From assembly GCA_037447655.1 (NCBI GenBank), contig JBBHKE010001334.1, forward strand, positions 134,001-198,000: DNA of 64,000 bases, given 5' to 3'. The position numbers were made by a program, and so were the translations under genes. Source of the DNA: Zygnema cylindricum (lineage: Eukaryota > Streptophyta > Zygnematophyceae > Zygnematales > Zygnemataceae). A model generated the notes under the pieces. It saw only the letters and a list, made by a program, of their open reading frames with translations, had not been told where the DNA came from and did no database searches. Below are positions 22,238-34,640 of the stretch, piece by piece; position 1 is the first letter of the stretch; the number at the start of each line of letters is the position of its first letter.

Positions 22238-23280
22238 GTGCGCGCGCCAAAAAAATGTTTTCTTTCGTTTCCCGTCCGCCGTAACGCGACATTGCGCCCT
22301 AAATTCCGTTGATAGTTTCACCCCTAACCGGCCACCTGAGGTGTCATTTTGGGTTTGTTAACCACACCTCCCCCCATTTCCTCCCAGACATATCGACAAT
22401 CCTGCCGATTCTTTCAGGATTGTTCACAAAATTAGCTACCCTACATATAAACCCCTAATGTACTAATGATCGAAAGATGCAAATGCTTGTCTCTTCATAG
22501 CCACGTGGCTGCCATAAAATTTGTTTTTTCTCCTAATTTCATGGGCAGCAAACTTTTCGACCGAAAATATTTTTTGTCACTTGGGAACACTAATTGCAAC
22601 TGGCGACAAGTTCAACTATTGTCGACAGTAGTTATGATTTATTTTTTCACATCGACTGCTTTCTGCTTCTGTACCAAAAGTACAAAAAAATTGCACAGAG
22701 TCGTTTGTCTTATTAGGAAAACTCGCATTACAAACATTTCCGTTTCCGTCGATTTAACAGGTTCACCCCTGTCGATATATTTTCCCCCAAATTAAAACGT
22801 TGAAATTCGTAAACAGTCGACAAAAATGGGACCGACGCTCCTAAGCTAACTGGACGAGCAAAAACTGCTTGAGTTCCTGTCAGTAATTCCAAGACTGTAC
22901 GGACTTTCGAGACCGATGCTGTACGGTCAGAGTCTATAACTGTATTTCTATAACTGTCAAAAGTGTTCCACGCTAAAGGCAGGCCTGCTCAAAAAGTCAA
23001 CACAGTACCGTGGAATGTTTTTGAACCATTTCGTACAGTACTGGCTGTACGTTTCAGTACTGCCTACTGACGTGCTGCACGTGTGATCTGTGTTTCGAGT
23101 CGTCACTGGACCGTCCTTTAAATTACCGACACGTCATCTCTCCCGTATGTTTCCGTTGCGCGGGTTGAGCAGCCGGGACTGTTCCTCGCGGGGAACCCCT
23201 GTTCGCCCACCTGGGCACGAGCTACAGTGCCAGAGTCGGCCAGTTCTCCTGACATGTCCGATCGCGACAAGCGGCTACCT
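22238..23280. other. Unassigned sequence
   Basis: No gene or repeat was recognised. The stretch is rich in GTACGG and GTAC words, like several other non-coding segments here, and has an AT-rich start followed by a GC-richer end. Confidence 0.3.
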
Positions 23281-23286
23281 GCCGTA

Positions 23287-23415
23287 CGCCGCCGACAGAC
23301 GCCGGCTGAGCCAGAAACGACTGCCAGAAGCTGCCGCCGGTGTGCTTCGTCCGCAAGCCGGAGGAAGCCGACAGACTCCGCTGAGCCAGATTTACTGACA
23401 GAAGTTGTCGGTGTT
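23287..23415. repeat. Short tandem duplication in a GC-rich patch
   Basis: CCGACAGACGCCGGCTGAGC...CCAGAAGCTGCCGCC at about 23289-23340 recurs as CCGACAGACTCCGCTGAGCC...ACAGAAGTTGTCGG at about 23367-23412, with about 25% changes. The patch from 23150 to 23420 is clearly richer in G+C than its surroundings. No protein family is recognisable in any frame. Confidence 0.5.
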
Positions 23416-23419
23416 TGCG

Positions 23420-25800
23420 GTTCTAGCCGTCATACTTGCTGGCAGCTTCGTAAGATAAGGGCAATTCCGCATATAAGGCGAATTGGTAACAAACGTTTGT
23501 CGTTTACTGTGGGCTAACCGTACAAGCGTGCGCCGTGTTCTGTTTGTGTAGATTTAAATTGAGGTACAGTTCGCTCAGGTGTAGCCGGAGGTACGTAAGT
23601 ACAAATGGTTACCGTTCGGCAAACCGTATTAAATTGCGCCAGTTGCGCGGCGTCGTCGCTTGTGTTCGTACTATTGTGCCGCGGCATCTCATTTATTGCA
23701 TCGAAAATGCAGCGCTTAGTATGCAGACGGTCAGCCCGGGCAGGTAAGTCTTTGGAGAGGTACAAGATACGGCTGCTACGAATATTTAAACGGACGGCAA
23801 CTGAAAAGATTATAAGATATGTTATCGAACGGTACTGTAGAATTTGAAAAATCAAAACATTTGATTTCTACCTATACGGACGGTCAAGATAAACGATCAT
23901 ATTATTGCGCGAATTGACGTCGCGCAATCCGTCCGTTTGACTCATGTGGTGCGAAAGTTCCACATCCGATTGGGGGGAAAGCCGGCAGGTACATTTGTCG
24001 CTTACGGCTAAGGGAGAAATCTTGATTTAGTGTGGTTTACTGGTACTGTACTTACCAGTAATCAATAAATCGACTCGATATACTAATAAGAAAACAAACA
24101 TTTACATCGATCCGATATATCGAGGAAAAAAAGTCGTGCTGTTGACTTTGACTTAGAGATTCTTGTAGGGTTTCATTGGTTGTCACGCGCTACGAGACGT
24201 GACCGCGATCCAATGACCGCGACTTTCTTTTTTAACCAATGAGCGCGACTTTCTATTTTTCGCACCTTTCGATTCACGCCACGTCGATTCACCACAGCTC
24301 TCCCAGTTAGGCTTTCCCTCTCTCATCGACCCTTTTTTGTCTCTTCCGTCTCCTCGCGCACCACTCACCGTGAGCGCGACAACTTCTATTCCCGTTCCTT
24401 CAATTATCCCGTAAGGTTGAGATGATTCAAACGCACACCTGTGTTCTGTGCAGTATCGCCAGTATCGGACAGAATCGCCAGCGTTGTTTCACATTCTGGT
24501 TCTTGTGTTAGGTCCAAAGTCTCACGCATTGTCTCTCTGTTTCGGGGTCCACATTATTTTGTATGATAGGGAAAGTCTTGTTTTCGAGACATTGGTTTGG
24601 TCATATCCGCCTCTCTCCCATGAGCTTCCAATAGAAGGCGGTGTGAGAGGTTGGTCGGGGAAATATCAGTTGTTAGGCTTGCGACCATTTAAGGATCCAC
24701 AAATGACATCAGTATTGGACATTAACGTTTAACATACATCTCTTGGTTTGAAAGTAGATATAAGGTTTCATGAGAAGGAATAGGTTGAACACATTTGTGC
24801 CACATGTACGAGCTGTAAATGAAAAATATAAACATCGTTGTCACAAATTTTATGTTCTTCGAGGATAGCTATTTTCAAAAACCACGTCAACACCAATTCA
24901 AGTAAAGTGTCAATTTTAAACCAAAAGCACATGAACTTCCACATTATTAACATTGCACCATTTAAAATACAATACCCGTTCTTTTCCATTGAAAAGCAAG
25001 AATACAAAAAGTGTACAATGCCAGCTAAGAAACTAAAAGAAAATTAAAAATCCCTGAAGCTTTCTAAACCATTTACACACTTAAGTACCCATTTCTCTCT
25101 ACAACCCCTTTTCCGCATTCCTACATATACACACCTCTTTTTTTCTCCACTTCAACATCATAATCCTACTAAAAAACTAACCTTACGGCAAAAGAGCAAA
25201 AATATACAAAACTAAATCGTCCATACCCAGTAGTAACCGAAAAACAAACTCCTTTCTGTTTTTTCATACTTAACCAAAAAGGGTAAAAAATGGCTCTTAA
25301 AAAAAAGACAGACTCTCTCTGAAAATAAGGAGAAAACGACTAAAAACAGTGGAAAAAACAAAAAAAAAACGACCGGAGGTGGCGTTTTCTTCAAAAATGT
25401 ACTTCCTGCAAAAGAGCCACATCGAAATCGTGACCTACGGATCAACGAAATTCAGTAGAAACAAGAAATTCGGAAAAAGACAAAGCACATAGAGCCAAAT
25501 CTCTCCTCCTCCTCCTCCTCCCCCTCCTCCTCCTTGATCCTCGCTTTCCAATTGTCCACCCTTCCCTCTTCATGTAAACAAAAACAGGCCTAAAATTTTC
25601 CCTGCCTGAAAAAAAAAAACAAAAATAGGAAAAACGACGTCACTCTCCCTAAGATTGTCTTTCCTGCCATTCTTTCTTCTCCCCTTCTCGTCTCCCTCCT
25701 CCCCTTCAAGCTTCTTCTTCCTATCTCCCTGCCTCCCCTTTCCCTCCCCCACTACCTTCCACCGCCCTCCTATCCTCTTGCACACTGCCCTCTCCGGCCC
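23420..25800. other. Unassigned sequence, then CT-rich 3' flank of the F-box gene
   Basis: No conserved coding content. Near 24185-24260 the word GCGCGACTTTCT and its relatives recur three times. From about 25490 to 25800 the + strand is nearly pure C/T, reading as purine on the strand of the neighbouring gene, whose 3' UTR probably lies here. Confidence 0.35.
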
Positions 25801-25808
25801 CTACACCC

Positions 25809-28800
25809 TTAACTTCTCTCTTCCGCCCCTTTACCTCCCCTCTTCCCCCTCTCTGTGAACTCTCCCCGCTCTCCCTCCCTTCCCTTCCATCCTTCCTCCC
25901 TTTCTCCCTCCTCCTTCCTCTCTCTCCTCCCTCTCCCCCCCCACCTCCTCCACACATCTACCTCTCCCTCCCCCTCCCCTTCCCCCTCCCTCCTACACCC
26001 TCTCCTGTGCCCCGCCAACCAGTCGTGCAGCTGGCACGTGCGAGTGCAGTACTTCGCACGTGTGCACTGCTGGCACCTCCGGAACTCTCCCTCCCTCATC
26101 TCCGGCCTTCCGCACCGCCGGGCCGCACACCTCCCTCTCCCTCCACCCCCCAGGGGCCACCGGGCCACCGCCACCGGGACCGTACGCGCCCACCTCCCCC
26201 CGGACGGTACGGATCGTACGGACCGTACGGGTTGGGCGGACGGTACGGGTGATGCGGATGGTACGGGGGCGGAAGGGGTGGGTGGGAGGGAAGAGAGGGA
26301 ATGGAGAGATTGGAGGGACTGGAGGGATGCCACGGAGTGAAGGGATGGGAGGGATGGGAAAGATTGGAGGGAGGATGGGAGAGACGAAAATAGAGGTAGA
26401 AGGGGGAGGGGGAGGGCAGGGAGAGAGGAGGGAGTGGAAAACGTGGAGGGGAAGGGAGGGAAGGAGGGAGCGAGGGACAGGGACGTGGACAGGGACGTGG
26501 AGAAGGAGGGAGTGGGAGGTGGCAGGGAGGAGAATGGAGGAGAAGCGGCGGAGGTGGAAGAGAGGAGGCGGAGGATCTTGTTGGATGTAGAGAGATGGTC
26601 ATTGTCGTTGTCGTTTTCTGTCGGAAGTCGATTAAGATCGATGTTGCGTTCGATTCTCATAGATTCAAATTCCAGAGACGCCGAGGAAGAAGAAGTTAAA
26701 GTAGAAAAAGAAGATGAAGAAAAAGGAGGAGTAGGGGAATGGCACAGTTGGGGAGACGTTGCCGCCACATTTCCCAACTCAGAATTCCCCGAAGAAGAAG
26801 ATGAATTTCCATCCGATTTCCCTGCGTCTCCCGAATTCTCCTGACTCTCTGTTGAAATCTCCTGACCCTCTGCGGAATTCTCCTGGGCCGCTTTCATTAG
26901 AAGACAGGCGAGGACCGCCGACGCGGACGGCGGAGGTGTGACACTCTGCCGCATGGCGTCCAGAGTGGCGCGGATTCCCTCGCTTTTGATTGGTGCAGCC
27001 GCGAGAGCCGACAAAAGTTCACGGGCGTTTGCTTGGAGCAAAATTCGTCGTCCAGTCGCCGTGTCTCGGGGCACACCGTATCCGTCCTGTAGACATGAAC
27101 CGGAAACGGAAACGGAAGTCAGAATCAGATAGAGATTGGATCGGAATCAGAATCAGAAATCAGAAGCAAAAATAGAATCAGAATCAGATACAAAGACAGA
27201 GGTAAATTCTGAACAGAAGCGCAAGTAAGAATCAGATACAGCGATAAGATCGGAATTGGAATCCGAAATCAGAACCAGAATCAGAATCAGAATCAAGATC
27301 TGGAATCAGAAATAGACACAGAGAAAGGAAAAGGATGACAGTCAGAAACAGAGAATATAGAGATAGGAACTGAAAGACAGGAGCAAACAAAAACAGAAAC
27401 AAGAATCGAGAAAAAAACGGAGAGAGAAAGAAAGAGAAACAGAACCAAACCAGAATTAGAAACCAAAGACAGAAGCGAAATCAGAAGTAGACTAACGGTG
27501 ACATAAACAGAAAAAGAAAAAACAGAATCAAAGACAACAGCACTGCAACGAATATAAGGGACGAAAATGAGTAGAAGACAAAATACAGAAATCACTTGGT
27601 AATTATTGCATTCCATGCCTTTCAAAACTCCCAAGTTTCTTAACAAGAGGAAACGTTGAAACCCATAAAAATACATAATCAATCAAGCGACATATCACTA
27701 CCACTCCAATCCACTCACACATTTGTAAACAAACACGAAAATAGATACAGAAAAAACAAAAGAAAACCCAAATCTAAACCTTAAAAAAAAATGGGTATTC
27801 CTCAAATTCCTTCCTTAGAAATGGCTTTTCCTCAAATCCCCCAATTCCCCAATATTCCCCAAACCTCCATTTCCCCAAAATTTCCCCCAAAAATTCCTCC
27901 AAAACATTCCCCAAAAAGCTCCCATTTAGACCATTTCCCCTCTTTCAAACCCCTTCAAAAATCCCCTCCCACCGCCCTCCCTCCCTCCCTCCCCCCCTCT
28001 TTACCTGGTAGCAGTGTCCCAGCTCCCTGAGTCCCGGCAGCGATCCTAGGTCCGCGGCTCGGCGGCAGAGCTTGGCTCCGGCCGCCAGGTTGCGGTCCTC
28101 GCGCGTCCCCGCGCTGCCGTTGAAGTGGATCACGGCCAGCGTGTAGGAGGCGGACACGTGGCCGCCGAGAGCCGCACGTGCGAGGAAAGTGGCGCCGGAC
28201 CAAGGCAGTCCCAGGCAGTAGAAGTGAATCTGCGCCGTCGGATTATTGCGATGCGACATGCACAGAGAGAGAGGCGAGGAGGGGAGAGAGGATAAGTTAA
28301 CTCAGCATCCGTGTGCGAGCGTGTTTGTACAGAAGCGTCGGTTTTCACTGGACCGTACAATGGTACGGAATCGTACATTCGTGGGTACAAACGCTAGAAC
28401 GCCACAACAAAAGAAAAAAAACAAAAAACAAAACAAGAACGAAAAAGACAAGATAACAAAAACAAAGGGAAAACGACAAAATGTAGCAGGAAAAGAGGAG
28501 CCCAAAATTGGTAGGAACATAGGAATTCTAAATCCTACTCGACACTAAAACTAGAGGAATTGTTAAAAAGACAATCTCCAAACACCGATGCTACAAACAA
28601 AACAAAAAAAATAATAAAACCCAGAAACGAAAAACACAAAAAAGGGTGTAATCAAACAAAGAAAACAAACGATTCTCATCCGGAAATCAATTCCGACCCG
28701 ATCCAAGCAATCGTACGGTCCGTACGAACCGCACGAGGTGTACGGACAATCGTGCGAGGATGTACGGTCCGTACCATTCCGAGCAGGAATAAGGCCTCCA

Positions 28801-29552
28801 AGTTGCCGGCGACACCACACGTGTAAAGGAATCTTTCGGCTTCCTCCCCCCACGTGGCCGCACGGACGGCCAGGGCGCCCTCTCCGGCCTGAGATCGCAC
28901 GTGCGGATCGGATAGTGCCACGTGGAACCTCTTGCACGTGCGAGAGAACGAGGCCCAGTGCCTGGGGCTGGAGGCTCCGCGGATGACCTTGGAGCCAATC
29001 AGGAGGAGGAGCTCTTCCTGAGGGAGGGAGAGGAGGGGGGGGGGGAGTGAGACAGAGAGGGGGGGGGGGGGGGGGGGGGGAGGGGGGGAGGGGGGGGGGG
29101 GGGGGGGCGGGGGAGGGGGGGGAGAGGGGGGGAGAGAGGGGAAGAGGAAGAGAGAGAGGGGGGGGAAGGGGGGGGGGGGGGGGGGGGGGGGGAGGGGGGA
29201 GGGGAGAGAGATGCGGAGAGAATAAGAAGGACAAAGGGATAGGAGAATTGGGAGGGGGGAGAGAGAGAAAGAGGAGTAAGAGAGGATTTATTCTTTGCTT
29301 GGGGTGGGAACGCGAAGAAAGGGGAGGGGAGAAGAGGAGAGAGGGAGGGGGAGAGGAGAGGAGGGAGGGGGAGAGGAGAGTGGAGGGGCAGGAAGGGTGA
29401 GCGGGGTGGCATACCGGCAGTCGGGCGAACGGTCCCTCCTCCACATCGTTGTCCCCAACCTGTTTTTGTCGTTTAGTGCGGATCTGTACGGCTGGCACAC
29501 TCCCGTTTTCGAGTGGTCCGTACAGCCGCGAGGCCGGTCTTTTCAGCGACAT
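25809..29552 (-). CDS. F-box / Sel1-repeat / MYND zinc-finger protein, four exons
   Basis: Exons on the minus strand: 29552-29415, 29017-28775, 28229-28005, 27086-25809. All junctions are GT-AG and phase 0, giving about 627 aa. Residues 41-90 form the F-box (FARLPEELLLLIGSKVI ... FSRTCKRFHVAL). Residues 95-215 are Sel1-type helices (EALFLLGMIHFYCLGLPWSG, SASYTLAVIHFNGSAG, LPGLRELGHCYQDGYGV). Residues 520-565 are a MYND finger (CAARRC ... FRRCQQC ... KYCTRTCQLHDW ... HRRGC). This order is typical of a plant family of probable SCF ubiquitin-ligase substrate receptors; the substrate is unknown. Between Sel1 and MYND lies a roughly 300-residue S/P/L-rich low-complexity stretch, and an R/E/G-rich tail follows the finger. 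Both are longer than in land-plant relatives, so an extra intron in the last exon cannot be excluded. Confidence 0.9.
29018..29414. repeat. Poly-G / GGGGAG tract filling intron 1 of the F-box gene
   Basis: Inside the 397-bp first intron, the + strand at about 29030-29215 is nearly pure G with occasional A, C or T, including several runs longer than ten G. Purine-rich GGGGAGAGG words follow up to 29395. The transcript therefore carries the C-rich strand. The DNA + strand has dense G-quadruplex potential and the transcribed sequence i-motif potential. Assembly length here may be unreliable. Confidence 0.9.
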
Positions 29553-31813
29553 GGCGGGACTGGAACGCGAGGGAGCGAGAGAGGAGGGAGATAGAGGGAG
29601 AGAGAGAGAGAGAGGGGCAGAGGGACAGAGAGAGAGAGAGAGACAGACAAGAGTGAGGGTAGAGTCGAGAAGGTACAATAAGAACCAGAGAAAACGTGAC
29701 ACTACCAGATAGGCGTGACCAGGACTTGAGAGAGGTAGAGAAAAAGAAACCGAGGAGCCAAACCGGAGAGAGAAAGAGAGCGAGGGGGTAGAGCGAGAGA
29801 GGGGGAGAGACCGCGGGGAGTCGGTCTATGGTTATCGCAGTCTCCACTTCCCTCTCTCTCTCTCTTTGATCGGAGGCGGTCTCTGGGCTTTGACGTCTAT
29901 TTGTATATTTGCGCGTCGCCGGATTTGCCTGTTTCCGGTTCGACGGTTCGCGCTTAGCTTTTGGCGCCTGCGGGTGGCGGCAGGTCGCTGGGCGCTGGTC
30001 GGTGGCCGCTGGATTTTATGAAAAACTCCAAATCGCGAGGTACCGTACGGCCGTGGGCAGGGTTAGGGAGGCGGTACGCTCGGGAACGAACGTCTGTGGG
30101 GCGTACGGAGACTACACGACGGGCGGCAATCACGAGGTGCGCGGAAGACGACAAATGCGAGACAGTTCCCGGTGCAGCCAATAAATTCCCCCCAAAGACA
30201 ATGTCAAAGGCGAAACCGTGCGGCATTTTCCTCGTGCGGGGCAGAGTGGATTTGACGTCGGGTGTCCTGGTGCCTGGTTGGTGCGAAATAGAGTGCGCTT
30301 CTAACTTGTAGCGCGAGACGCTTGGATTCTAGCGTCCCGACGGCGTGGTATATCCGATGGAAAATTCAAATTTTACTCTAGAATACGTACGGAACTTCTA
30401 CCGAATTGGAAACAAAAAACAGGGTTCGACCCATAGATGTCTCATGCACATACAACGCACGCATGAAACACCCGGAAAATAACGAATATGCGCACGAAAC
30501 AAAATTCTATAGTGTTTAGAATGCGTTGACCGAATTCGACTTCATACTAAAAATAACTTCATAGAAAAACATTTAAATATTTAATCACTAATGAAAAATA
30601 CGATGACAAAAGTTTTAAACGAAACCAACGACCAGACGTAGATGTCCCGTGCGCATATTACGTATGGAGTAAATTAATGAATATTACGTACAGTGCGCAT
30701 CGAACTATTTTGAAATATTAATAATATCTTTGCACCCGTACATTATTTCCTACAATTGCGTACGGTATCCGTATATGATTGTACATTTTAGGATTATTTG
30801 AGGGGGGAGTTTTAGAGTTTTCAACTTTCAAGGTACATTCTCGTAGTTTGCCCGTATATTTCAGTACAGCTGCTTAAACTTTCCGTACTTTAAGGTTTTT
30901 CCGGTACACTTTCCGTATAATGTTGTACATTACATTTTATTTTCAGTTCTTTTTCACATTTTTTAAGGATTTCTTTTGGTGACACTTTCGTATATTTTCG
31001 TACATCTCAGTGCATTTTTGTACAGCAAAAACTGTGCACAATTTATGAAAAGTATGAAAGCGACGAATACTTACGTAATTTTCGCAAAATGTCCAAATCC
31101 GTACAAATTGGACAACTTTGGACGAGACTGTAATTTCGTAAAAATGTCAAAATCCGTACGAATGAGACATCTATGGTTCGACCTTTCAATCAAGTGCCTG
31201 AATGTTCAGCGTCTAGTGGTACAATAGTTTTCGGTAGAGGACAAAATAGGGTAAAAAGACAAATTATTGATGTACGGATGAGAAAGAGGGAGTAGGGTCT
31301 CTCCCTTGCAGTTTCATCAGAGTATCGGACGCTTGCAAACAGAGCCACGTGGAGGAACGACTTACCATTATTTCTCGCTTCATTTGGGCGGAACTACAGT
31401 ACGGTATTTCTTTCTGTCATAATATTTGTCCTTTCTGCGAGATATTTCCAGGCTGGGCATCACACCTCCCCCCTTTGTTGTCTTGCGAATTGTAAATCGG
31501 GCCGGCTGCTTTGTCACGAATATCCGTGACGCGTGTTTAGGACTTGTACGGATGGGTTCCATTGGGCCAAATAAACCCCTGTTTTGGGTCAAAAATCACA
31601 AATCTGAGCGATGACCCAAAAAGTACAGTAGGTCGAGTGCGGGAGAAGGCCGCTCACAGCCCTCCACGTGGTCATCACGGAGAAAACATGCGCGAAGTAC
31701 AGAAATATGTGTAAAAAACTGTTTTTCCGGCGGTTATGCGTGTCGAAATGTTTTGCAGGGATCACTTCCCGAATTGGCGAATCAATCTCCGATTTGTGAC
31801 GGCTTAAAAATAT
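29553..31813. other. Upstream region of the F-box gene and unassigned spacer
   Basis: GA-rich microsatellite-like words occupy 29577-29645, probably the leader of the F-box gene, with further GAGAGA runs near 29770-29810. A GC-richer patch (29900-30320) and a GTAC-rich AT patch (30360-31260) follow. No gene is recognised. The words CATAGATGTCTCATGC near 30430 and its inverse near 31165 suggest more element debris. Confidence 0.35.
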
Positions 31814-31821
31814 ATATATAT

Positions 31822-32988
31822 TAGTGTTGTGTATCGGTAAAAAATTTATCGCGATAACACCGATACCGATGCTATCGGTTATCGAACGGTCAGAGGTACC
31901 GATATATCGGTCCGAGACCAACAAATTCCATATCGGCGATAACTTTACAAATATATTGTACGCATACTATAGTACCTTATTGTATACTGTATTATACTAT
32001 TTACATTATATAGCGTGGCATGCCACGTATTCGAATCTGTTCCGTAACTATTTAACTGAACATTTTTACGGACAACTCAGCACAGAAAACGCTGGCCAGT
32101 TAACTGAACATAAATTTTACAGCAACGTACAGCATTGTACCGACAAACTGGTGAACATGGAACGGAAAAAGGACGGTGGACACAAAGTACAATGGACGCA
32201 AAACAACATTCTGCGCGCCGCCAGAATCGAACGGACGACTTGGAATGAGAAAACCGACGGCCATCGTGAGCGCCGGCATCCCGGAATGGCTCTTTTGGCG
32301 GCTTACGCCAAAAAAGCCGACAAATTGACACGTGGCAGGTCTCCAGTAGATCCTAAGGAAGAAAAGGACAAAGCCATGGCGTCGGATGTGAAAGGTACAT
32401 CGTTTTACTGTATCCGTACCAAAATCGTACACACCTCATGACGGCTACTGTACCTTCTGTGCTTGTACAACTGTACAATAACAGTGATCTGATTGGTAGA
32501 CACCTCATTACACCGCGCATCGTTATTAGTGTCAAAGTTTAAATAGCATAAAAATAAAATAGTGTTATTGATTCTAATTTAGTGCCAAAAACGTGGCAGA
32601 TTATGGTCCACTTCCTTAAATAGCGTTGCTAATTTAATTTCGAAAATCATGTATACTAATTGCGAGAAAAAATCAAGATTTTAAGAACCCAAATTAGAGT
32701 TAATAACACTAATAACGATGCGCGGTGTAGATAGGGGTTGTGAGTAGAGCGCGTCTGGGGAATATGACGTACAGCTCAGTGTACAGGCCATACATTTATG
32801 TGTACGGTTCGTACACATATCGCCGATAGTTATCGATATCGGTGTTATCGCCAATAAAACCGATAAATATCGGGTATTTATTGGCGATAATACCAATAGC
32901 GATATATTGTACCAATATATCGATTATCGGGTACCCGAAAAAAGGTCCATATCGGTTATCGGCAAATCCTTACCGATACACAACACTA
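31822..32988. mobile_element. hAT-like element with internal cargo (1167 bp)
   Basis: Inverted ends TAGTGTTGTGTATCGGTA and TTACCGATACACAACACTA are flanked by a perfect 8-bp duplication ATATATAT (31814-31821 and 32989-32996). The outer parts of about 150 bp match the 480-bp relative at 20986-21465. The longer interior holds one open stretch (to 32441, KDGGHKVQWTQNNILRAAR) that I do not recognise and that lacks transposase motifs. It also holds a complete TA-flanked MITE. Confidence 0.9.
32511..32727. mobile_element. TA-flanked MITE nested in the hAT-like element (217 bp)
   Basis: TA at 32509-32510 and 32728-32729 flank inverted ends CACCGCGCATCGTTATTAGT and ACTAATAACGATGCGCGGTG, which match perfectly over 22 bases. 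The interior carries the family block 'AACGTGGCAGATTATGGTCC ... CTTCCTTAAATAGCG'. It inserted after the surrounding hAT-like element. Confidence 0.9.
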
Positions 32989-33079
32989 ATATATATAGTT
33001 TTTACGGGCAGTTTTACTGTATCCTGTATTGTTTTTCGTCGCCAAGATGTACACGTGTACCGAAATGAAAAGTCCACTA

Positions 33080-33620
33080 CACCGCCAATCGCTATTAGAG
33101 TTAATAACGCTAATTCAGTGCCCTTTTTTCAACAAAAAAAAACCTGAAATACAATCCATAATTCTATTTTTTCCATTATTCTAATTAGGGTTTTTTCTCA
33201 ATTAGCGTTAATAATGGAAGTACACTGCGATGGAAATAGTGTGAAGTACGGACAGGGTATCTCCATACGAAATGGTACTTTTTGAATTACAAGGGCATAA
33301 AAAGACACTTAACATTATTGCGCACACATGTGAATGTGCTCTGGAAGAAAGAGACGCAAACTCGTCGACAAAAATCACGTTCTCATATGTTCGTCCGTCG
33401 ACCGTGTGAACAGCGCGACGGCGTACGTATTGTCAGATTTTGTACAAATACACATATTACTGTAGACATCGAAAGGGCGGGTATTTATTATTCAGGACAA
33501 CCCAAATTACAGTTAGGGATTAATTAGTATATATATTTAAAAAAAAAATCCCGATTAGTGTTAATAACACTATTTTTTTTTACGCCATTTATTCCTTTAC
33601 TCTAATAGCGATTGACGGTG
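33080..33620. mobile_element. TA-flanked MITE, long form (541 bp)
   Basis: TA at 33078-33079 and 33621-33622. The ends CACCGCCAATCGCTATTAGA and TCTAATAGCGATTGACGGTG are inverse repeats with one mismatch. It is collinear with the copy at 21696-22235 and of almost the same length, so both derive from one master element. Confidence 0.88.
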
Positions 33621-33622
33621 TA

Positions 33623-34640
33623 CTGTACCGTAGATTGCCCGCGGCTGTGACAAATCTTGAGCTGTCTTGTGGAGCCGTCTGTTTTTTCACAAATTCTGAA
33701 CTATAATAATTTATGTGAAATTTTGAATCGCGCGGTTTTTCACCGCGTGCGTTTTATACTTTTACCGCAACAGGGTTTCTTTGACCCGATGGTTCCCAGC
33801 CCTAAGAGTTCCCCAGCTGTCGTGTCACTTCCTCGAACATGACGACAGCTTTCGGGATTCTGGGATCTTCGTTGTACTTTGTACGCTACGTTGCGGGGGC
33901 CTTCCTGTCGCCACGTCGACCGGAAAGCGCTGCGAGGGAGCGGCGACGCACGCGTCGGTACGGCGGCAGACGGCCGTGGCGACAGCACAAAATCGAAAAA
34001 CGGTTTTTGTCAATCATAACCTATAGCTGGCCTCCATTTAGTGTGAGTTGAAAGATACAGTTGCAATTATATTTTGCCTTTCCTACCTGCAACCGAATTG
34101 CACGCAACAGAAATATAAGGCCTACGTGGACGTCTTAGGCGCCAGCGTACGATTCAGAAACTCAAAAAGTACAATCGACAGACGGTGCACCACCGGAAGT
34201 GACAGGAAGCGCCGGAGAACGACGGCCGGCCTTATCCGAAGGCGTGAACTGCGAATGCACGGATTTCGGTGATATGTCACGCGCGAATATTGGCGACGAT
34301 AATATCGACGTGGCACACCACGATTAAACCACGCGCAGGACACGTGTCGAGGTTGTAACATGAGGTTACTCCACTTTACTCGTCGCTGATTCGCTATGTC
34401 CTGTTTGACAAATGATGCCGCCGGTTTGTCTCTCTGCGTTTTTGCATGTCGGTACGGATCCCTTACAAATGGCGGCTTGCATCTGTCGGTGCGACAAAAA
34501 CCGCATCTAGCTGTCTCCAAACGAAGATTCACTTGAGATTCGCGTGAAAAGTAGCTCCGCCGTAAAATATGTTCGAAGGAAACCGTTAACCGTAAAAAGG
34601 ACGTATTATAAAGAGGAGTAAAGTTAATACTAAAATTTAA
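33623..34640. other. Spacer, nothing recognised
   Basis: Several overlapping open stretches exist on both strands between 33740 and 34530, but none shows a known motif or consistent coding bias. The region is moderately GC-rich and lies between a MITE and the local duplication. Confidence 0.3.

Noticed and set aside
23090-23520. GC-rich open frames at 23.1-23.5 kb
   Set aside because: Overlapping frames on one repeat-bearing patch, arginine- and serine-rich without any motif; not supported as a gene.
28999-29412. Proline-rich open frame opposite the G tract
   Set aside because: It is the intron between clear exons of the F-box gene; the sequence is pure low complexity.
32077-32441. Open frames inside the hAT-like element as a possible transposase
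   Set aside because: No DDE-type or hAT dimerisation motif; the element is only 1167 bp including a nested MITE, too short for a transposase.
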